A stretch of 64,000 bases of DNA from Clarireedia homoeocarpa (GCA_001465935.1 LNKV01000003.1:1618363-1682362), one strand, 5' to 3'; positions 34,133 through 46,040 are shown, numbered from the stretch's first letter. Translations and numbers: made by a program. The notes: generated by a model not told the origin, from the sequence alone.

Positions 34133-35386
34133 ATGCCCAAACCACACATCCTCATCTCCGGTGCCTCTGTCGCGGGCCCCGCCCTGGCCTACTGGCTCGT
34201 CCGCGCCGGCTGCCGCATCACCATTGTCGAGCGGGCCCCCGCTCTGCGCAGTGCCGGGCAGGGCATCGACATCCGGGGCACGGCGCGTGACGTCGTGAAG
34301 AAGATGGGCATCTTCGAGGAGATCCGAGAACGTAGCTCGAAAGAGGAGGGCACACTACTCGTGTCGAAGGACAACCGTCCCGTTGCGCGGTTTCCCGTGG
34401 ATTTGGAAACCGGAAACGGCGTGACGTCGGATGTGGAGATTCTGAGGGGAGAGTTGGCCAAGATTTTGTACGAGCAGACCCAGAACGATGTGGAGTATGT
34501 ATTTGGGGATATGGTGGAGACTTTGGAAGAGCGGGCGGATGGGATGAGAGTCGGTTTTGCGAATGGGACGCCGACCGAGACGTATGATTTGGTTGTGGCG
34601 GCGGATGGGATTGGCTCGAAGATTAGGAATATGGTATTTGGGAGGGATGCGTCGAATGTGAAGTCCTTGAATTCGTATATTTCCTTATTTTCGGTGCCCC
34701 CCGGAGATACGGATACGATGTGGTCGCGTGTGTTTTGGGTTCCGGGTGGGCGTTGCACGTACTTAAGACCGGATAATATCGGACGGACGAGAGCGTTCTT
34801 AATGGTTACTGCGTACGATGGTTCGGATCCGCGACTTGCGCGGTTTGAAAAGGTTGCGAAGGAAGGGGTTCCGGCGCAGAAAGAACTTGTGTCTGAATTG
34901 TTCTCAAACATCGGGTGGGAACTGCCGAGGGTGTTGGATGGCTTGCGCGAGTCGGATGATTTCTATATGCAACATGTGGTGCAGCTGCGGATGAAGAAAT
35001 GGTCAAAGGGACGCGTGGTGTTGATTGGGGATGCCGGGTTTGCTCCGTCGCCGTTTACAGGAATGGGGACGTCGTTGGCGTTTCTTGGGGCGTATGTCCT
35101 GGCCGGGGAGATATCAAAACAGTTGGATAATATCCCGGGGGCGTTGGAGGAGTATGAGAAGGTGTTGAGGCCATATGTTGAGGATGTCCAAACCCTGCCG
35201 TGGGGAGTTCCATGGATTATAAATCCCCAGTCGGCATGGGGTGTCAAGGTGCTGGAGACAGTTATTTGGGGAGTGGGGATTCTTGAGAATACGGGTGTGT
35301 TAAGGCTGCTTTCGAAGGTTTCAAAGTATCTTCCATCTAGGGGAGAGAAGTTCAAGTTGCCAGAGTACGAGGCTTTCAAGAAATAG
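34133..35386 (+). CDS. FAD-dependent monooxygenase (PHBH fold)
   Basis: Single-exon class A flavin monooxygenase, 417 aa, using NAD(P)H and O2 to hydroxylate an unknown, probably aromatic or polyketide, substrate. N-terminal dinucleotide fold ILISGASVAGPALAYWLVRAG followed by ERAP (the acidic residue ending beta-2). DG motif at VVAADGIGSKIR. The GD motif is VLIGDAGFAPSPFTGMGTSL, contacting the flavin ribityl chain. Overall similar to the TetX-like branch. No membrane anchor or signal. The first ~60 codons are much richer in G and C than the rest and than neighbouring genes. Context is accessory: a decayed repeat upstream and a MITE-like element directly downstream. Confidence 0.9.
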   Translation: MPKPHILISGASVAGPALAYWLVRAGCRITIVERAPALRSAGQGIDIRGTARDVVKKMGIFEEIRERSSKEEGTLLVSKDNRPVARFPVDLETGNGVTSDVEILRGELAKILYEQTQNDVEYVFGDMVETLEERADGMRVGFANGTPTETYDLVVAADGIGSKIRNMVFGRDASNVKSLNSYISLFSVPPGDTDTMWSRVFWVPGGRCTYLRPDNIGRTRAFLMVTAYDGSDPRLARFEKVAKEGVPAQKELVSELFSNIGWELPRVLDGLRESDDFYMQHVVQLRMKKWSKGRVVLIGDAGFAPSPFTGMGTSLAFLGAYVLAGEISKQLDNIPGALEEYEKVLRPYVEDVQTLPWGVPWIINPQSAWGVKVLETVIWGVGILENTGVLRLLSKVSKYLPSRGEKFKLPEYEAFKK

Positions 35387-35402
35387 GTGGGATTTGAAGT
35401 TC

Positions 35403-35953
35403 CAGAGCTGGGCACCCAGTGGAATGTGACCCAAGAATTTTCTGGATACCCACCCAGGATTACTATCCAGAAGCACTCCTAGGAATAGGAATACCGTCCA
35501 GAAAAATCTGTGGAGTATCCCGGATATTCTGGGTAAAGATGCCTAATCTTAGCCTGATATAGCCATTATTGATGCCTTATTTGGGCGTGGGATTGGGCAA
35601 ATCGATGCACTAATATTGAGAATATACTTTTTTAGAATTTCTATTTTGTTCCAACTCGGCCTGGGTTGGAATTGAGGCTTGTTAGAAGGTATTGTTGTTG
35701 ATAAAAAGTAGAGAAAAGCTCCGAAGAAAGATCTATTAGCTTCTTAGAATATTTAATCTTAAAAAACTTCACAGGTTTATCTGAAGTATACAGCAAAAAG
35801 TCATTATTTCCTAAATATGTAATTCAAGCTAAGCTAGGTCAGTCTCAACTATATATTGGTGCAATCATGTAATAATTAACTGGGATGTTCCGGATTATTC
35901 TACAAATTCCTGGAGCTTGAAAAATCCTGGGTGGAATAGGACGCCCAATTCTG
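35403..35953. mobile_element. Candidate hAT-type MITE, ~551 bp
   Basis: The left end reads CAGAGCTGGGCACCC and the right end, on the opposite strand, CAGAATTGGGCGTCC (11 of 15 identical). CAGRG/TGGGCA-type ends are characteristic of hAT elements. Further GGATT/CCACCCAGG blocks recur inside. The expected 8-bp target duplications (TGAAGTTC and GGGATTTC) match at only five positions, so the element is old or the call is wrong. No coding capacity. It fills most of the gap between the monooxygenase and the cupin gene. Confidence 0.45.
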
Positions 35954-36126
35954 GGGATTTCCCGTTTCGTAGGATGTGTAGGATGCATGAACTCATTTTA
36001 TATATACCCTTTTGCTCATTAAATTACGGTTCTCAGTTTCATACGGAACTCTCAGCTATTAATAAATGCCTGTGCATGATTCCTCGCATGCCCATCACCA
36101 AAACGCCATTCGCTTCAAAATACCCA

Positions 36127-36825
36127 TCAATTCATGACTCCATCCATATCCTTATTCAGAGCCGGTCCGTCATCCCCATATAATGGATCCTGATCAAACC
36201 ACCCCAGGCGGCCAATGTTTTTAACTCGCTCGCCCTCTTCCTGAAATCCATGACACATATCCCAATGTCGACCGTTGGGGTAACTTCCTATCATTTGGAA
36301 GTCACCTGATATGTTGTTGAGAAGCCGGTGACTCACGCCGGCTGGGATTATGATCACGTCGCCTTCTTCCACAGATGCTTCGACGCGGCCGGGGTTTTTC
36401 TCGCCGCCAAAACCTTGGGAGGGGTTTAGCAGCTTTTCCATGTACGACTTTTGGGAAGAGGACTTTTGGACAAAGAAAATGAGAGAAACACAAATGGCGA
36501 TGGAGTGAAGGGAAAGAAGAAAGATATTGGCTGCAGATAGCGACTTACATAATTTTGCACTTCCGGAAAATACACAAAGAACTTCGTGAGAGGTGCTATG
36601 GAAATGATTTCGGTCAAACATGGTGTATCGCCAAGAGGGCGCCACAACACCAATGGTTTCCAAGTGAGATTCGATGTCTGCAGGCGAGGTCGAATTAGGG
36701 ATGCAGGAATGGTATATCATGAGGGGGTGTCCCTGTATTGAGGTGTTGGGTATGAATTTGTGGCGAGGGATTTGGTGTCGTGATACTTTCAGAGTGGAAG
36801 GGGGAGTGAGAGTTAAGCGAGGCAT
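36127..36825 (-). CDS. YjlB-type cupin-domain protein
   Basis: Small cytosolic beta-barrel protein of the YjlB-like cupin group, function unknown. Exons 36825-36549 and 36413-36127 join in phase 1 (KLC/FGGEKNPGRV) to 187 aa. Cupin motif 1 is HFHSTSHEVLCVFSG with the metal-binding His/His/Glu. The second part is GDVIIIPAGVSHRLL with the final His. The C-terminal block SYPNGRHWDMCHG is typical of the group. The start at 36825 (MPRLTLTPPSTLKV) was chosen. The frame is open to an upstream Met at 36927, whose extra 34 residues look unlike the family. Confidence 0.85.
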   Translation of the reverse strand: MPRLTLTPPSTLKVSRHQIPRHKFIPNTSIQGHPLMIYHSCIPNSTSPADIESHLETIGVVAPSWRYTMFDRNHFHSTSHEVLCVFSGSAKLCKSLSAANIFLLSLHSIAICVSLIFFVQKSSSQKSYMEKLLNPSQGFGGEKNPGRVEASVEEGDVIIIPAGVSHRLLNNISGDFQMIGSYPNGRHWDMCHGFQEEGERVKNIGRLGWFDQDPLYGDDGPALNKDMDGVMN

Positions 36826-38162
36826 TTTGAGGTGCGATGCTGGTGACGATGCACTTGATCGTGGGGTCTGGGGTAGATACAATATAAGTTTCCCTGGGTG
36901 GGCTTCTGGTGATGTAGTCGTTTCCACGAGGGTCTTCGTGATATTAGGGTAAAAGGTGCGTTAAACAGGTTGGTAGGAATAACTCTTGAGAAATTGAAGG
37001 AAGCAAGGACGATGATATATATTTTAGAGATACATAAGTGGGTATCGGTAAGATTAAGCATTCTAGAAGTAAAAGACATTGCAAAATGCTGATAGATAAT
37101 TGTAATCTTACGAGGCGTGAAGTGAGAGTCGGAACTGCCGACGTCACTTAAGCTTTGGTTCGTACTGTATGTGGATCGCATTGGTCCCTGAATCTCGCTT
37201 CTCAATGGACAAACCTCTGGAGATCAGAAAGTCAGACACGTCCGTGATTGCCAGGCAAGCACTCGTGTCGGACTGCCCTCTCTGCACCATGATAAAAGAG
37301 AAGAGAGGATGGTGCAAGTATTCTTCGCAGAAGAAATATGGTGCAAGATGTGAGTAGAAGGTTCAAAGGGATGAATCTGAAATCTGAAATGGATGAACTT
37401 GAAGCCCTACGGACGAAGCTTCAATCCAATGTGTTGAAGATGCATCTCATCTGCCGAAAAGTCGCAGATTGACGGGAAGAGAGCCGGGTCTGGGGGGTTC
37501 TATTGTTAAGGTCTGTGAAGTTCTGGAACGAGAACGAGAACGAGAATGAGAAGTACACTACGGTGCACCAGTCGAGCCAGTGATGTGTTTCCCGGCGCTT
37601 ACAGAAATTTAGCGCCATCCATCCACGCCCTCTATTTCCTAGCAAGGACGCCTGACGCCCTTTCTATGTCCTCAGGCATAAACGCATAGACTGTGGGTCT
37701 TCTTTCGTACACGGCAGCCTACACCTACTTCATTACTGGAATCACGTCTCTTGGGGAGTAGGTCAGGTCCAACGGTAACTCACAAATTCGCCCTACCGTA
37801 CCATTCCATTCCATTTTGGTTGCACCGTAAAAAGGAAGGCGACTTGAAGATATCTGGATTTATCGCCAGTCCGTTCTAGGAGGCCCTTGTCCTCTGCTCT
37901 TTGATTTTCTCTTGTTGCCAAAATTCCAACACTCAGCTTTCTAGAGGACCATCCCGCATTCTGACTCCGCCAACTGGGGATTCCTATAACGAGAACCTGT
38001 ACATCCGCCACCAACGCGGCCAACTCATTCATTAATTTGCCTTTGACTCGACACTCGCCATCTTTCGTTGAAGCAATCCAGTCACTTTTCGCAGTTTCAC
38101 ATATTTTATATCAGCTCAACCGGCCTTCCGTCCCACTGCCGCAGTACTGATTTGCCATCACG
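36826..38162. other. Intergenic, divergent promoter region of cupin gene and cullin
   Basis: 1.34 kb with no supportable gene. Features are limited to a (GAGAAC)n-like stretch near 37528-37551 and a 10-bp CCATTCCATT repeat at 37802-37816. The last ~100 bases are the presumptive cullin leader. Confidence 0.5.
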
Positions 38163-40779
38163 ATGTCGGTAGCAACGAGAACGGTTTCTATGCCACCCGT
38201 CCCAAACCGGGAAGATCTGGAAGCAACGTCAGTGTCTCTCATTTCAACCTGCACAGATACCCCTCGTCGGAAACGATTTGCAACCTTGCTGACATTTTCT
38301 CGTATGCTACAGATGGAAGTACCTGGAGGCTGGTGTCTCGAAGATCATGATAAATCTATCGGATGGAGTCGACATGCAAACTGTAAGCCGATCTATTCTA
38401 GTTTGCATTGTGCAGATGCTAACCTACTTGCGACTTGTAGTATATGGGTGTCTACACGTACGTAGTTCAATCTCGACTTTAGGCAACATCTGCTGACAGT
38501 ACAAAGAGCCGTCCACAATTTCTGCACATCACAAAAGGCTGTCAGCCAGGCAGGGCCGGGAACTATTGGCGGCGCGCATCGTGGAGGTATGCAATCAATA
38601 CGGTTGAGATCTGAAACGCAAACTGACCATCTATAGCACATCTCCTCGGCGAGGACTTGTATCAAAATCTTATCACCTACCTTACCAAATATCTTAAAGA
38701 GCTGGTCCTTGCTTCAAAGACGCACACAGATGAGGCTCTCCTCAGCTTTTACATTCGAGAATGGGATCGATACACCACAGCAGCGAAGTATATCAACCAT
38801 CTGTTCCGATACCTCAACCGCCATTGGGTTAAAAGAGAAATGGACGAGGGGAAGAAGAATATTTACGATGTCTATACATTACACCTTGTTCAGTGGCGGC
38901 TGACACTATTCGCATCCGTGCATGAGAAAGTTATGGATGCTGTTCTTAAGATGGTAGAAAAACAGAGGATGGGCGAAACCATCGAGCACAGCCAAATCAA
39001 GAGTATTGTCGACTCGTTTGTGTCACTGGGGTTGGACGAGGCGGATCCTACAAAGTCAACTCTTGATGTATATCGATTCAACTTCGAGAAGCCATTCTTA
39101 GCTGCCACCGAGGCATTCTACCGAGCCGAGTCGAAACAATTTGTTGCAGAGAACAGTATCGTGGAGTACATGAAAAAAGCCGAGGCCCGACTGGACGAGG
39201 AGGAAGAGCGCGTGCGAATGTACTTACATCAGGATATTATTATCCCATTAAAGAAGGCCTGCAACACTGCCCTAATTGCAGATCACTCCGTGATCCTCCG
39301 AGATGAATTTCAAATCCTTCTTGACAACGACCGATACGATGATATGGCACGAATGTACAATCTGTTGGCAAGAATTCCAGATGGTCTCGAGCCTCTCCGA
39401 ACAAGATTCGAGGCGCATGTGCGCAAAGCTGGTCTGGCTGCGGTAGCAAAAGTTGCGTCGGAAGGCGACAAGCTTGAGCCTAAGGTTTATGTCGATGCAC
39501 TCCTCGAAATACACACACAGTACCAAGGCCTTGTGAAGCAAGCATTCAAGGATGAACCAGAATTTACCAGATCTCTGGACAACGCATGCAAAGAGTTTGT
39601 AAACCGCAACCAGGTCTGCAAGTCTGGGTCTAATAAGTCCCCTGAGTTACTCGCCAAATATGCCGACTCCTTACTGAAAAAGAGCGCTACTGGTGCGGAA
39701 GAGAGCGACATTGAAAATTCCCTTACGCAAATTATGACCGTCTTTAAATATATCGAGGATAAAGACGTGTTCCAGAAGTTCTATTCACGCATGCTTGCCC
39801 GTCGATTAGTCCATACTAGCTCATCATCGGACGACGCCGAAACGAGCATGATCAGCAAGCTGAAGGAAGCTTGTGGATTTGAATATACTAATAAACTTCA
39901 AAGAATGTTCCAGGATATTCAAATTTCGAAGGATTTGAACGGAGGCTTCAAAGAATTTGAGGCAGGATTGTTCGCTGGGAGTGACGAGAAGCCAGTCGAT
40001 GCTAGCTATTCAATCTTGGGTACGGGTATGTGGCCCTTGAACCCTCCCAATACCGACTTTACTCCGCCAATGGAGCTCACCAAAGCGTACGAACGCTTCC
40101 AAAACTTCTACAACCAAAAGCATAGTGGTAGGAAGCTTACATGGCTCTGGCAACTGTGTAAGGGAGAAGTCAAGGCGAACTATTGCAAAAACACTAAAAC
40201 TCCTTATACGTTCCAAGTCTCTACCTATCAAATGGCGATCCTGTTACTGTTCAACGAGAGCGACAAAAACACCTACGACGACATTGTGAAGGCAACTCTG
40301 TTGCAACCAGATACCCTTGATCCCATTCTCGGTATTTTCCTCAAGGCTAAGGTGCTTACCATGACACCTGCAGATGACAAGCCAGGACCTGGCAAAACTT
40401 TACATTTGAATTATGATTTCAAGAGCAAAAAGATTCGTGTCAATTTGAACATTGGTATCAAATCAGAACAGAAGCAGGAGGTCGACGAGACTCACAAGAC
40501 GATTGAGGAGGACCGTAAACTTCTGATGCAGGTAAGCATAGCATATTCTCATATTTTGTAAGTCTCGGTTTTACTAATTGTGAAATTTAGTCTGCTATTG
40601 TCCGTATCATGAAGGCTAGAAAGAAGATGAAGCACACTCAGCTCGTCAGTGAGTGTATCAGCCAAATTCGCTCTCGCTTTATCCCTAAGGTCGCCGACAT
40701 CAAGAAATGTATCGATATTTTACTGGAGAAGGAATATCTGGAACGTCTGGATGACGATGAGCTCGGATACCTTGCATAA
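38163..40779 (+). CDS. Cullin-1, scaffold of SCF ubiquitin ligases
   Basis: Scaffold linking Skp1-F-box substrate receptors to Rbx1. Six exons: 38163-38227, 38313-38382, 38441-38457, 38507-38586, 38637-40531 and 40591-40779, in frame throughout, 771 aa. The N-terminus has WKYLEAGVSKIM and YMGVYTAVHNFCTSQ, the Skp1-binding region of Cul1. The cullin homology domain includes FQKFYSRMLARRLVH and MISKLKEACGFEYTNKLQRM. The C-terminal winged helix carries the neddylation Lys (about 717) in IVRIMKARKKMKH and ends LERLDDDELGYLA. Exon 3 is only 17 nt. Exon 4 uses an AAG acceptor, needed to keep VYTAVHNFC. Confidence 0.93.
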
Positions 40780-41790
40780 TGCATGATCTTACTCTGGATA
40801 TAAATTTCTAGCACTCCTAGAACTCCAGTGATGCGACCTTTAATGAATGGCGGCTTAAGTCGAGAATCATTCCAAAAGTTCACTGTATCATGTAGGCGTG
40901 GGGTGGATTCATAATTTCTCCATCCATGATGACTACATTTCCTACTTGTTTTCTTGGTCATAATGAATGAACAGGACAGATATTTAGCGCATGCGAACTC
41001 AACCTTACTCATTTTTCCTCTTTTTCTGTCTTTATTTTCGTTCTGGTGACGAGGTATCCTTTCTCGCTAATGCTTCTACGAGAAGGAGAATGGAGTAAAG
41101 AGTCGACGATGGAAAATGATTTTCGATACCGGCATACTTCCTTGCTTTGCGTGTTATTCGACTCTCCAGTCACTGGAAAGGTGGACATAGAGGTGAGCGA
41201 AGATGAGAGAACGATAGCAAAACTGTAAGATACACGATTGCACTTAGCGAGATGGGGACTTGTTTGAATGAGGGTGATGGAAGGCTGGATGGAGGAGGGA
41301 GGCAAAATACTGGAGCCCGATAAACAAGCGGAAGGAAGTGAAATAGAGAGGATGACTTCATCAGCGGCAATGAAAAGGACAAAAATCATATATTATCTAT
41401 TTATTTGCTAAAGTGAGCTTGGGTGTTGGTGATTTGAGAGTGAACTGTCTCTGATAACAGCACTGGTTCTGCTAAATGGCAAAGTATATCATACGGACAT
41501 AGTAACTGCCGCCTACGGCTTCTAGTTCCGCCAACACCTCCATCTTCAAAGAAAAGCCTTTCGGTCGAAGAACTGAATTTTTATTAGTATGTTGTCGACC
41601 CTTCGTATTGTTCTTCATTAAGAACTCATATATACACTTGCTAGAGTAGAGATCTCATAAGCATATATTTTAGTCGAATATTAAGGTTTTGGAGTTGGTC
41701 GGATAGTTAGTACACCCACTGGTAAGTCTAGATTTTTCGAATAGCCGCCCGCGACAAAGAAATTTTCAGCGGAATAACAATCTTGTCCAC
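40780..41790. other. Intergenic between cullin and P450
   Basis: About 1 kb between two converging genes (3' flanks of both). It contains copy C of the MITE-like family near the P450 stop codon. The short open frames in 41009-41389 show no family likeness. Confidence 0.5.
41610..41723 (+). mobile_element. MITE-like remnant, copy C
   Basis: CATTAAGAACTCATATATACAC, an AGAGATCT block, AAGGTTTTGGAGTTGGTCGG, and a right end that on the other strand reads ACCAGTGGGTGTACTAAC. The order is the same as in copies A and B. The left arm is missing. It lies 68 bases from the P450 stop codon. Confidence 0.6.
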
Positions 41791-43524
41791 TCAAGTAACA
41801 CAATCCTCATCCACAACAGGAACTATCACCTCCGAATCTCTCAAGCTGAAAGCCCAATCTCCGTCTTCGTATCCTTTTCTAACCGAGGCTACAACCTCAA
41901 TATCAGTATCTGGCTCCATTATCACAGCTGCTACATTCGTGTTGTCTGCCTTGGGTAATTTCCATTGTCCAGAAACCGGTCTCATATCAAAACGCATCAC
42001 AAACATCGATACGACAGCCAGAATCTCGTTCGTAGCGAAGTGACGTCCAGGACACAGTGTGGAGCCACCACCAAATGCTCGAAAAGCTGCGGGATTCGCG
42101 CGTTTTCGACTTTTGCTGTTCTCTTTGTCTGTTCCCGTCAAAAATCTTCCTGCTTTGAATTCATGGACATCGTTCCCCCAGACGTCTGAATCCAAGTGGA
42201 TCACGCGACTCGGCATTTGAACCATAGAGTTCTTCTTCAGCAGCCATTTCCCGTCTAGGATCGTATCTGTCATGACCTCACGCACTGAGGTACCCATTGA
42301 GCGGTGGCGGAGCGTTTCTTGAAAGGCGGATAATAGAAGAGGACAGCTCGTCTTCACATTAGTGATATCGAGACTTCGAATTGTTTCACCATGGGGACCG
42401 CGCCTGACTTCAACAAGGGCGCCGACCTCCTTTCGAATATCCTCGAGGAGTTTGGAATCAGCATACACAAAGTACATCAGCCAGAATAGCGCGGGTGCAG
42501 TGTTGACGAGGATGGCAATCGAGCCACCGACCTCATAGCGTGCTATGTCCGCCTCAGGAACGCCATTGCGTGCACCGGCTTCGTATCGATTGCGCATCAG
42601 GATTGAGGCTTGTTCGACCCCGCCGGCGCGGAAGTATTGCTCGAATGCTTGAGCTACTCTGGCACGAGCTTGGAAACCGGTGCGTGCGAGAATAGACGGG
42701 AAAATGCCAAATAAAAGTCTCATTAATTGGCTCTCGTATTTCCTACACAGCGATAGAAATGACGGGTCAGATCTCATCAATATGCTTTCTATCTATCCAG
42801 GCAGGGTTGGAAGAAGTACATACCAGAAATCATCCCGGATATCAGCACGCTTGAACGGATTCTGGGGGCCATATACGGAGTTTGTTGTTGCGAGAGTGAT
42901 CATCTCCCGCAACCAAGCCGAAAGGCCAATCTGGACGATCTTATGCCCCGAGGGGATCAGGGAGTCTACTGAATTTGCAACATTCTCGATCATTAATCTG
43001 TTCATCTGGTCCAAGCCAGCTCCAGGCAAGAGAGCATCCCGTATGGCCACGTGAGAATCCATACTCAGACCAAAATTGCCGTCTTCTCCATTCACGTTGG
43101 TCATACAGATTTTAGTAGCTTCAGGGCTGACGCCACAAACTCGACTTGCGAACTTGGCTGCAATGGGGGGGAATGCAAGGGTGCGCGGCTGCTTTTGTAC
43201 AAATTGAATGAGTGAGACATTGTTGATAATGTACATCTTGACGCCAGGCAGAGCCAGCGTGAGAATAGGTAAGTGAGACTTGTGACTAGAAGTTCTTAGT
43301 AGATTACTCTCATCCAGGTTGGAATCTTACCTCAAATCGACATAGTAGTTGAATTTCTTTCTCGCCATGCCGATCATGTGGCCTAGATACGGGATAGCCG
43401 TGGGCCCAGATGGGGGTTCGCAAACCCCACTATGACTTTTGGCGTTGCGGGGAAGTATAAAATAAATCCCAACACATATACCTAGGGCTGCTGCCACGAA
43501 GTTCGCCAATGTAACCTCCATCAT
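41791..43524 (-). CDS. Cytochrome P450 with CYP7/CYP8-like I helix
   Basis: Membrane-anchored heme-thiolate enzyme, 535 aa, exons 43524-43331, 43285-42824 and 42742-41791. The N-terminal anchor is NFVAAALGICVGIYFIL, followed by the Pro-rich hinge PPSGPTAIPYLGHM. The ExxR is ETLR in LLLSAFQETLRHRSMG and the heme-Cys loop is FGGGSTLCPGRHFA. The I helix reads SIAILVNTAPALFWLMYF, so the usual acid-Thr pair is replaced by Asn-Thr-X-Pro-Ala-X-Phe-Trp. That is the pattern of animal CYP7 sterol hydroxylases and CYP8 enzymes. The substrate is unknown. No recognised biosynthetic core enzyme lies beside it. Confidence 0.9.
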
Positions 43525-44554
43525 TTTGGATTGAAACACAGCTGTTTCAGTCAGCACGTTTAAAGATAGTCTTGATGATGCGCTCCCTCGGTGAGGTCGA
43601 GATGCAGATATTTAACGAAAATAGGAACTCGACCTTGCCGCTTAGGCTGCACCACATAAAGGTTAGACGTTGTTCAGGGGCCCAATAATTCTCCTCAGCC
43701 CCGGCGCCCCACCAGTACGTATAACGTCTATATCTTGTCTCCACATCAATTGGCGTGGCTCGTGGTTGGTTCCCTCGCATTGCTACAGACAAATTCGCTG
43801 ACAAAGTGCAGTAACACATATAAAATTAAGCACATATCCATGATGATAGAGCCCGCTAGATATCTGGCTAGTGACTGATTTGTCCAGCTGCCTCTCCCCA
43901 ATCCATTTGTATCAAGCATGAATGCAACAGCTGACAATGGGACCAGCGCGTCTACGTTGGGAATTTCCTCATCTAATGCATAAACCGGATCTACATGGCG
44001 GCGACGTAACCTTGACCCGCGAGCCTGCCCCTCTCCTCCTTGTCTGCTATACGGTGAGAGGTGGTAGTGTCTGTCTCCCACGCTCGCGTTTGTGGCGAAT
44101 GAGAAGGCATTCACACAGCAAGTGCAAGATGGCTGGATGGGGATGAATTAGGTGATGCACTAGGCTTGGATCGCCCAGGACTAGTGTCTAGTTTTCAATG
44201 TGCTCGCTGGTTCTGTGAGCGAGCTTTACAGCTGGCAACACTTGAAATCTCGAGCCACTGGAGACGAACTCATATTACCACGTCTAGCAGAAAATACAAT
44301 TAGATTTGGGGTATCTCGTATTCCTAAAATCAACTTTTCAACTTCAACACCTATAAATCTGAATATCTTATTTTCAGAGTGGGCATCTTGAAAGGGCAGC
44401 ATTATACGCTGCACGCCTGGCTGCATGCGCCTTGAAAAGTGGTTTCCCCCCCCTCCCAAAAGCCCCTTGTTTCACGCGTCCACCATGCAGGTACCATACG
44501 TCGACTGCGCGTGCAAAAATTTTGCAAACAGCCCCCTCTCCCTTAGATTCTTTC
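43525..44554. other. Intergenic upstream of P450
   Basis: 1.03 kb containing the P450 promoter (minus strand) and the 3' flank of the secreted protein gene. No coding or repeat signal beyond short chance frames. Confidence 0.5.
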
Positions 44555-45522
44555 CTAGTTCCCAATGGTACTGCTACCGCCGCCTGCACTCTCACTGAGG
44601 ACTTGCGTCCCCACGACTGCACCTGTTTGATCGATGTAGATCGCACTGACAACGCTCAGCCCCACATATGGTTGGTACACATACTCCTCCTCCCGCACCT
44701 GCTGTCCGTTCTTTGTGACCGTAGTATTGTAGCCATTGAAAGACATGTCTCTTCTAAAATTTCCCACCTCGGTCTGTTGAGTTACCGTTCCCCTATTGTC
44801 GATTTTTTGGTCCACAATGGTTCCGTTCTGGGTCAGGATACGGTTGGTATGAGTATTACCTGAATAGTCATTGACAGAGTACAGAATGTTGTGCTCGAGC
44901 TGCCAGTCGTGGAGATCGCGCTTGGAGGCCGAGTTGGACGACGACGTCGTGCCTGAGCCAGCAAGGCCCCCAACAGCGTTGACCGTGGTGTTGGTGATGG
45001 ACGAGATGTCTTGCGACAGAGTAGCAATGATGGGATTCAGATCGATGGAGTCGAGAACGTCTGAGATCATTTCAACGAGGTTTTCGAGTCTGGTGTAGTA
45101 GGTCAGTTTTTGAAAAATAAAGAGGAGTCTGAGCAAGTCACATACCTCGCTTCAAGCGTAACATGCGCAGTAACATTTTGGATGAGCAGGCTCACGCGGT
45201 CGATCGATGCGTCTACTCCAGCATTGAAGTATAGCAGGTTTAGTACTTGAGCATCCAAGTTGACTTTCGCACTGATATTTTGCACATCCAGATAGATCTC
45301 CCCCACAAATAATGAGGCATTCAGGTAGACATCTGGCTCTGGAACAGTGAGGGACGTATTTGCAGACGTCGAAGCAGTGTCGTAAACTACTGATTCCGGG
45401 TCATTGGACGGGATGAGAGTATAACCAATGTAACCACCAGAGCTTGTAGCAGTCTGAGCAGTAACGAATGAGACAAAGAGAGCGAAAAGAGTGACTGCGT
45501 TGAAAATAATATTATTATACAT
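44555..45522 (-). CDS. Secreted protein, member 1 of a divergent paralogous pair
   Basis: 303 aa from exons 45522-45146 and 45089-44555 (phase 2 join at LEAR/LENLVEM). The signal peptide is NNIIFNAVTLFALFVSFVTA. The core PDVYLNASLFVGEIYLDVQN continues as an alternating hydrophobic pattern through NAGVDASIDRVSLLIQNV to DSIDLNPIIATL, closely matching the gene starting at 46041. A KR (Kex2-like) site follows in SASKRDLHDWQ. A Asn/Thr-rich region with several N-glycosylation sequons comes next. The C-terminus YQPYVGLSVVSAIYIDQTG matches the C-terminus of the paralogue. Probably extracellular or cell-wall associated; function unknown. Similar DVYLN-type proteins exist in other fungi as far as I recall, without known function. 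Confidence 0.82.
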
Positions 45523-46040
45523 GATGAAGTGAGTGAGAAGAGCGACGAGAGCTCAAAGATACAGTGCTCTGAGTCCTGCAAAGAGAGCAGACCTAGGAGA
45601 GATATGAGCTCGCGGGGAATCTACTTCTCCGTTTTTGGAGCGGTCGCATAAGCATGGAAATTTCCCCATCTGCAGCAAGGCCATCAATGTGATTTGGATT
45701 TCCAGATATCCCAATTGGCTCAAACCGGGGGTCGCATTGATGGAACCCTGTAATGCTCAATCTCCGATGCACAAGTGCATACCTGAACAACGGTAATTCT
45801 GGGTGGCCCACAATTATTTCCCAGTTTTGCCCTATAACTGCCATATAATGATGTCAAAATCACCTTTATCCGTAATTGAAATGGCTTACATGGGATAGTC
45901 TCGACAGGTACCAAATGTTTGCCGGAATCTTATTTGGACCCCCTGAGATCACTTCCAGACCGCATCTATAGTTGTGTTGACTCCCACTTTGTGTTCTGTA
46001 GCTGTCATTCATTTTTTTTCGTCGCTCGCTACTTTCCACA
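45523..46040. promoter_or_regulatory. Divergent promoter of the two secreted paralogues
   Basis: 518 bases between the start codons of the head-to-head pair, so they share this regulatory region. No inverted symmetry indicating shared operator sites was recognised by eye. Confidence 0.55.
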
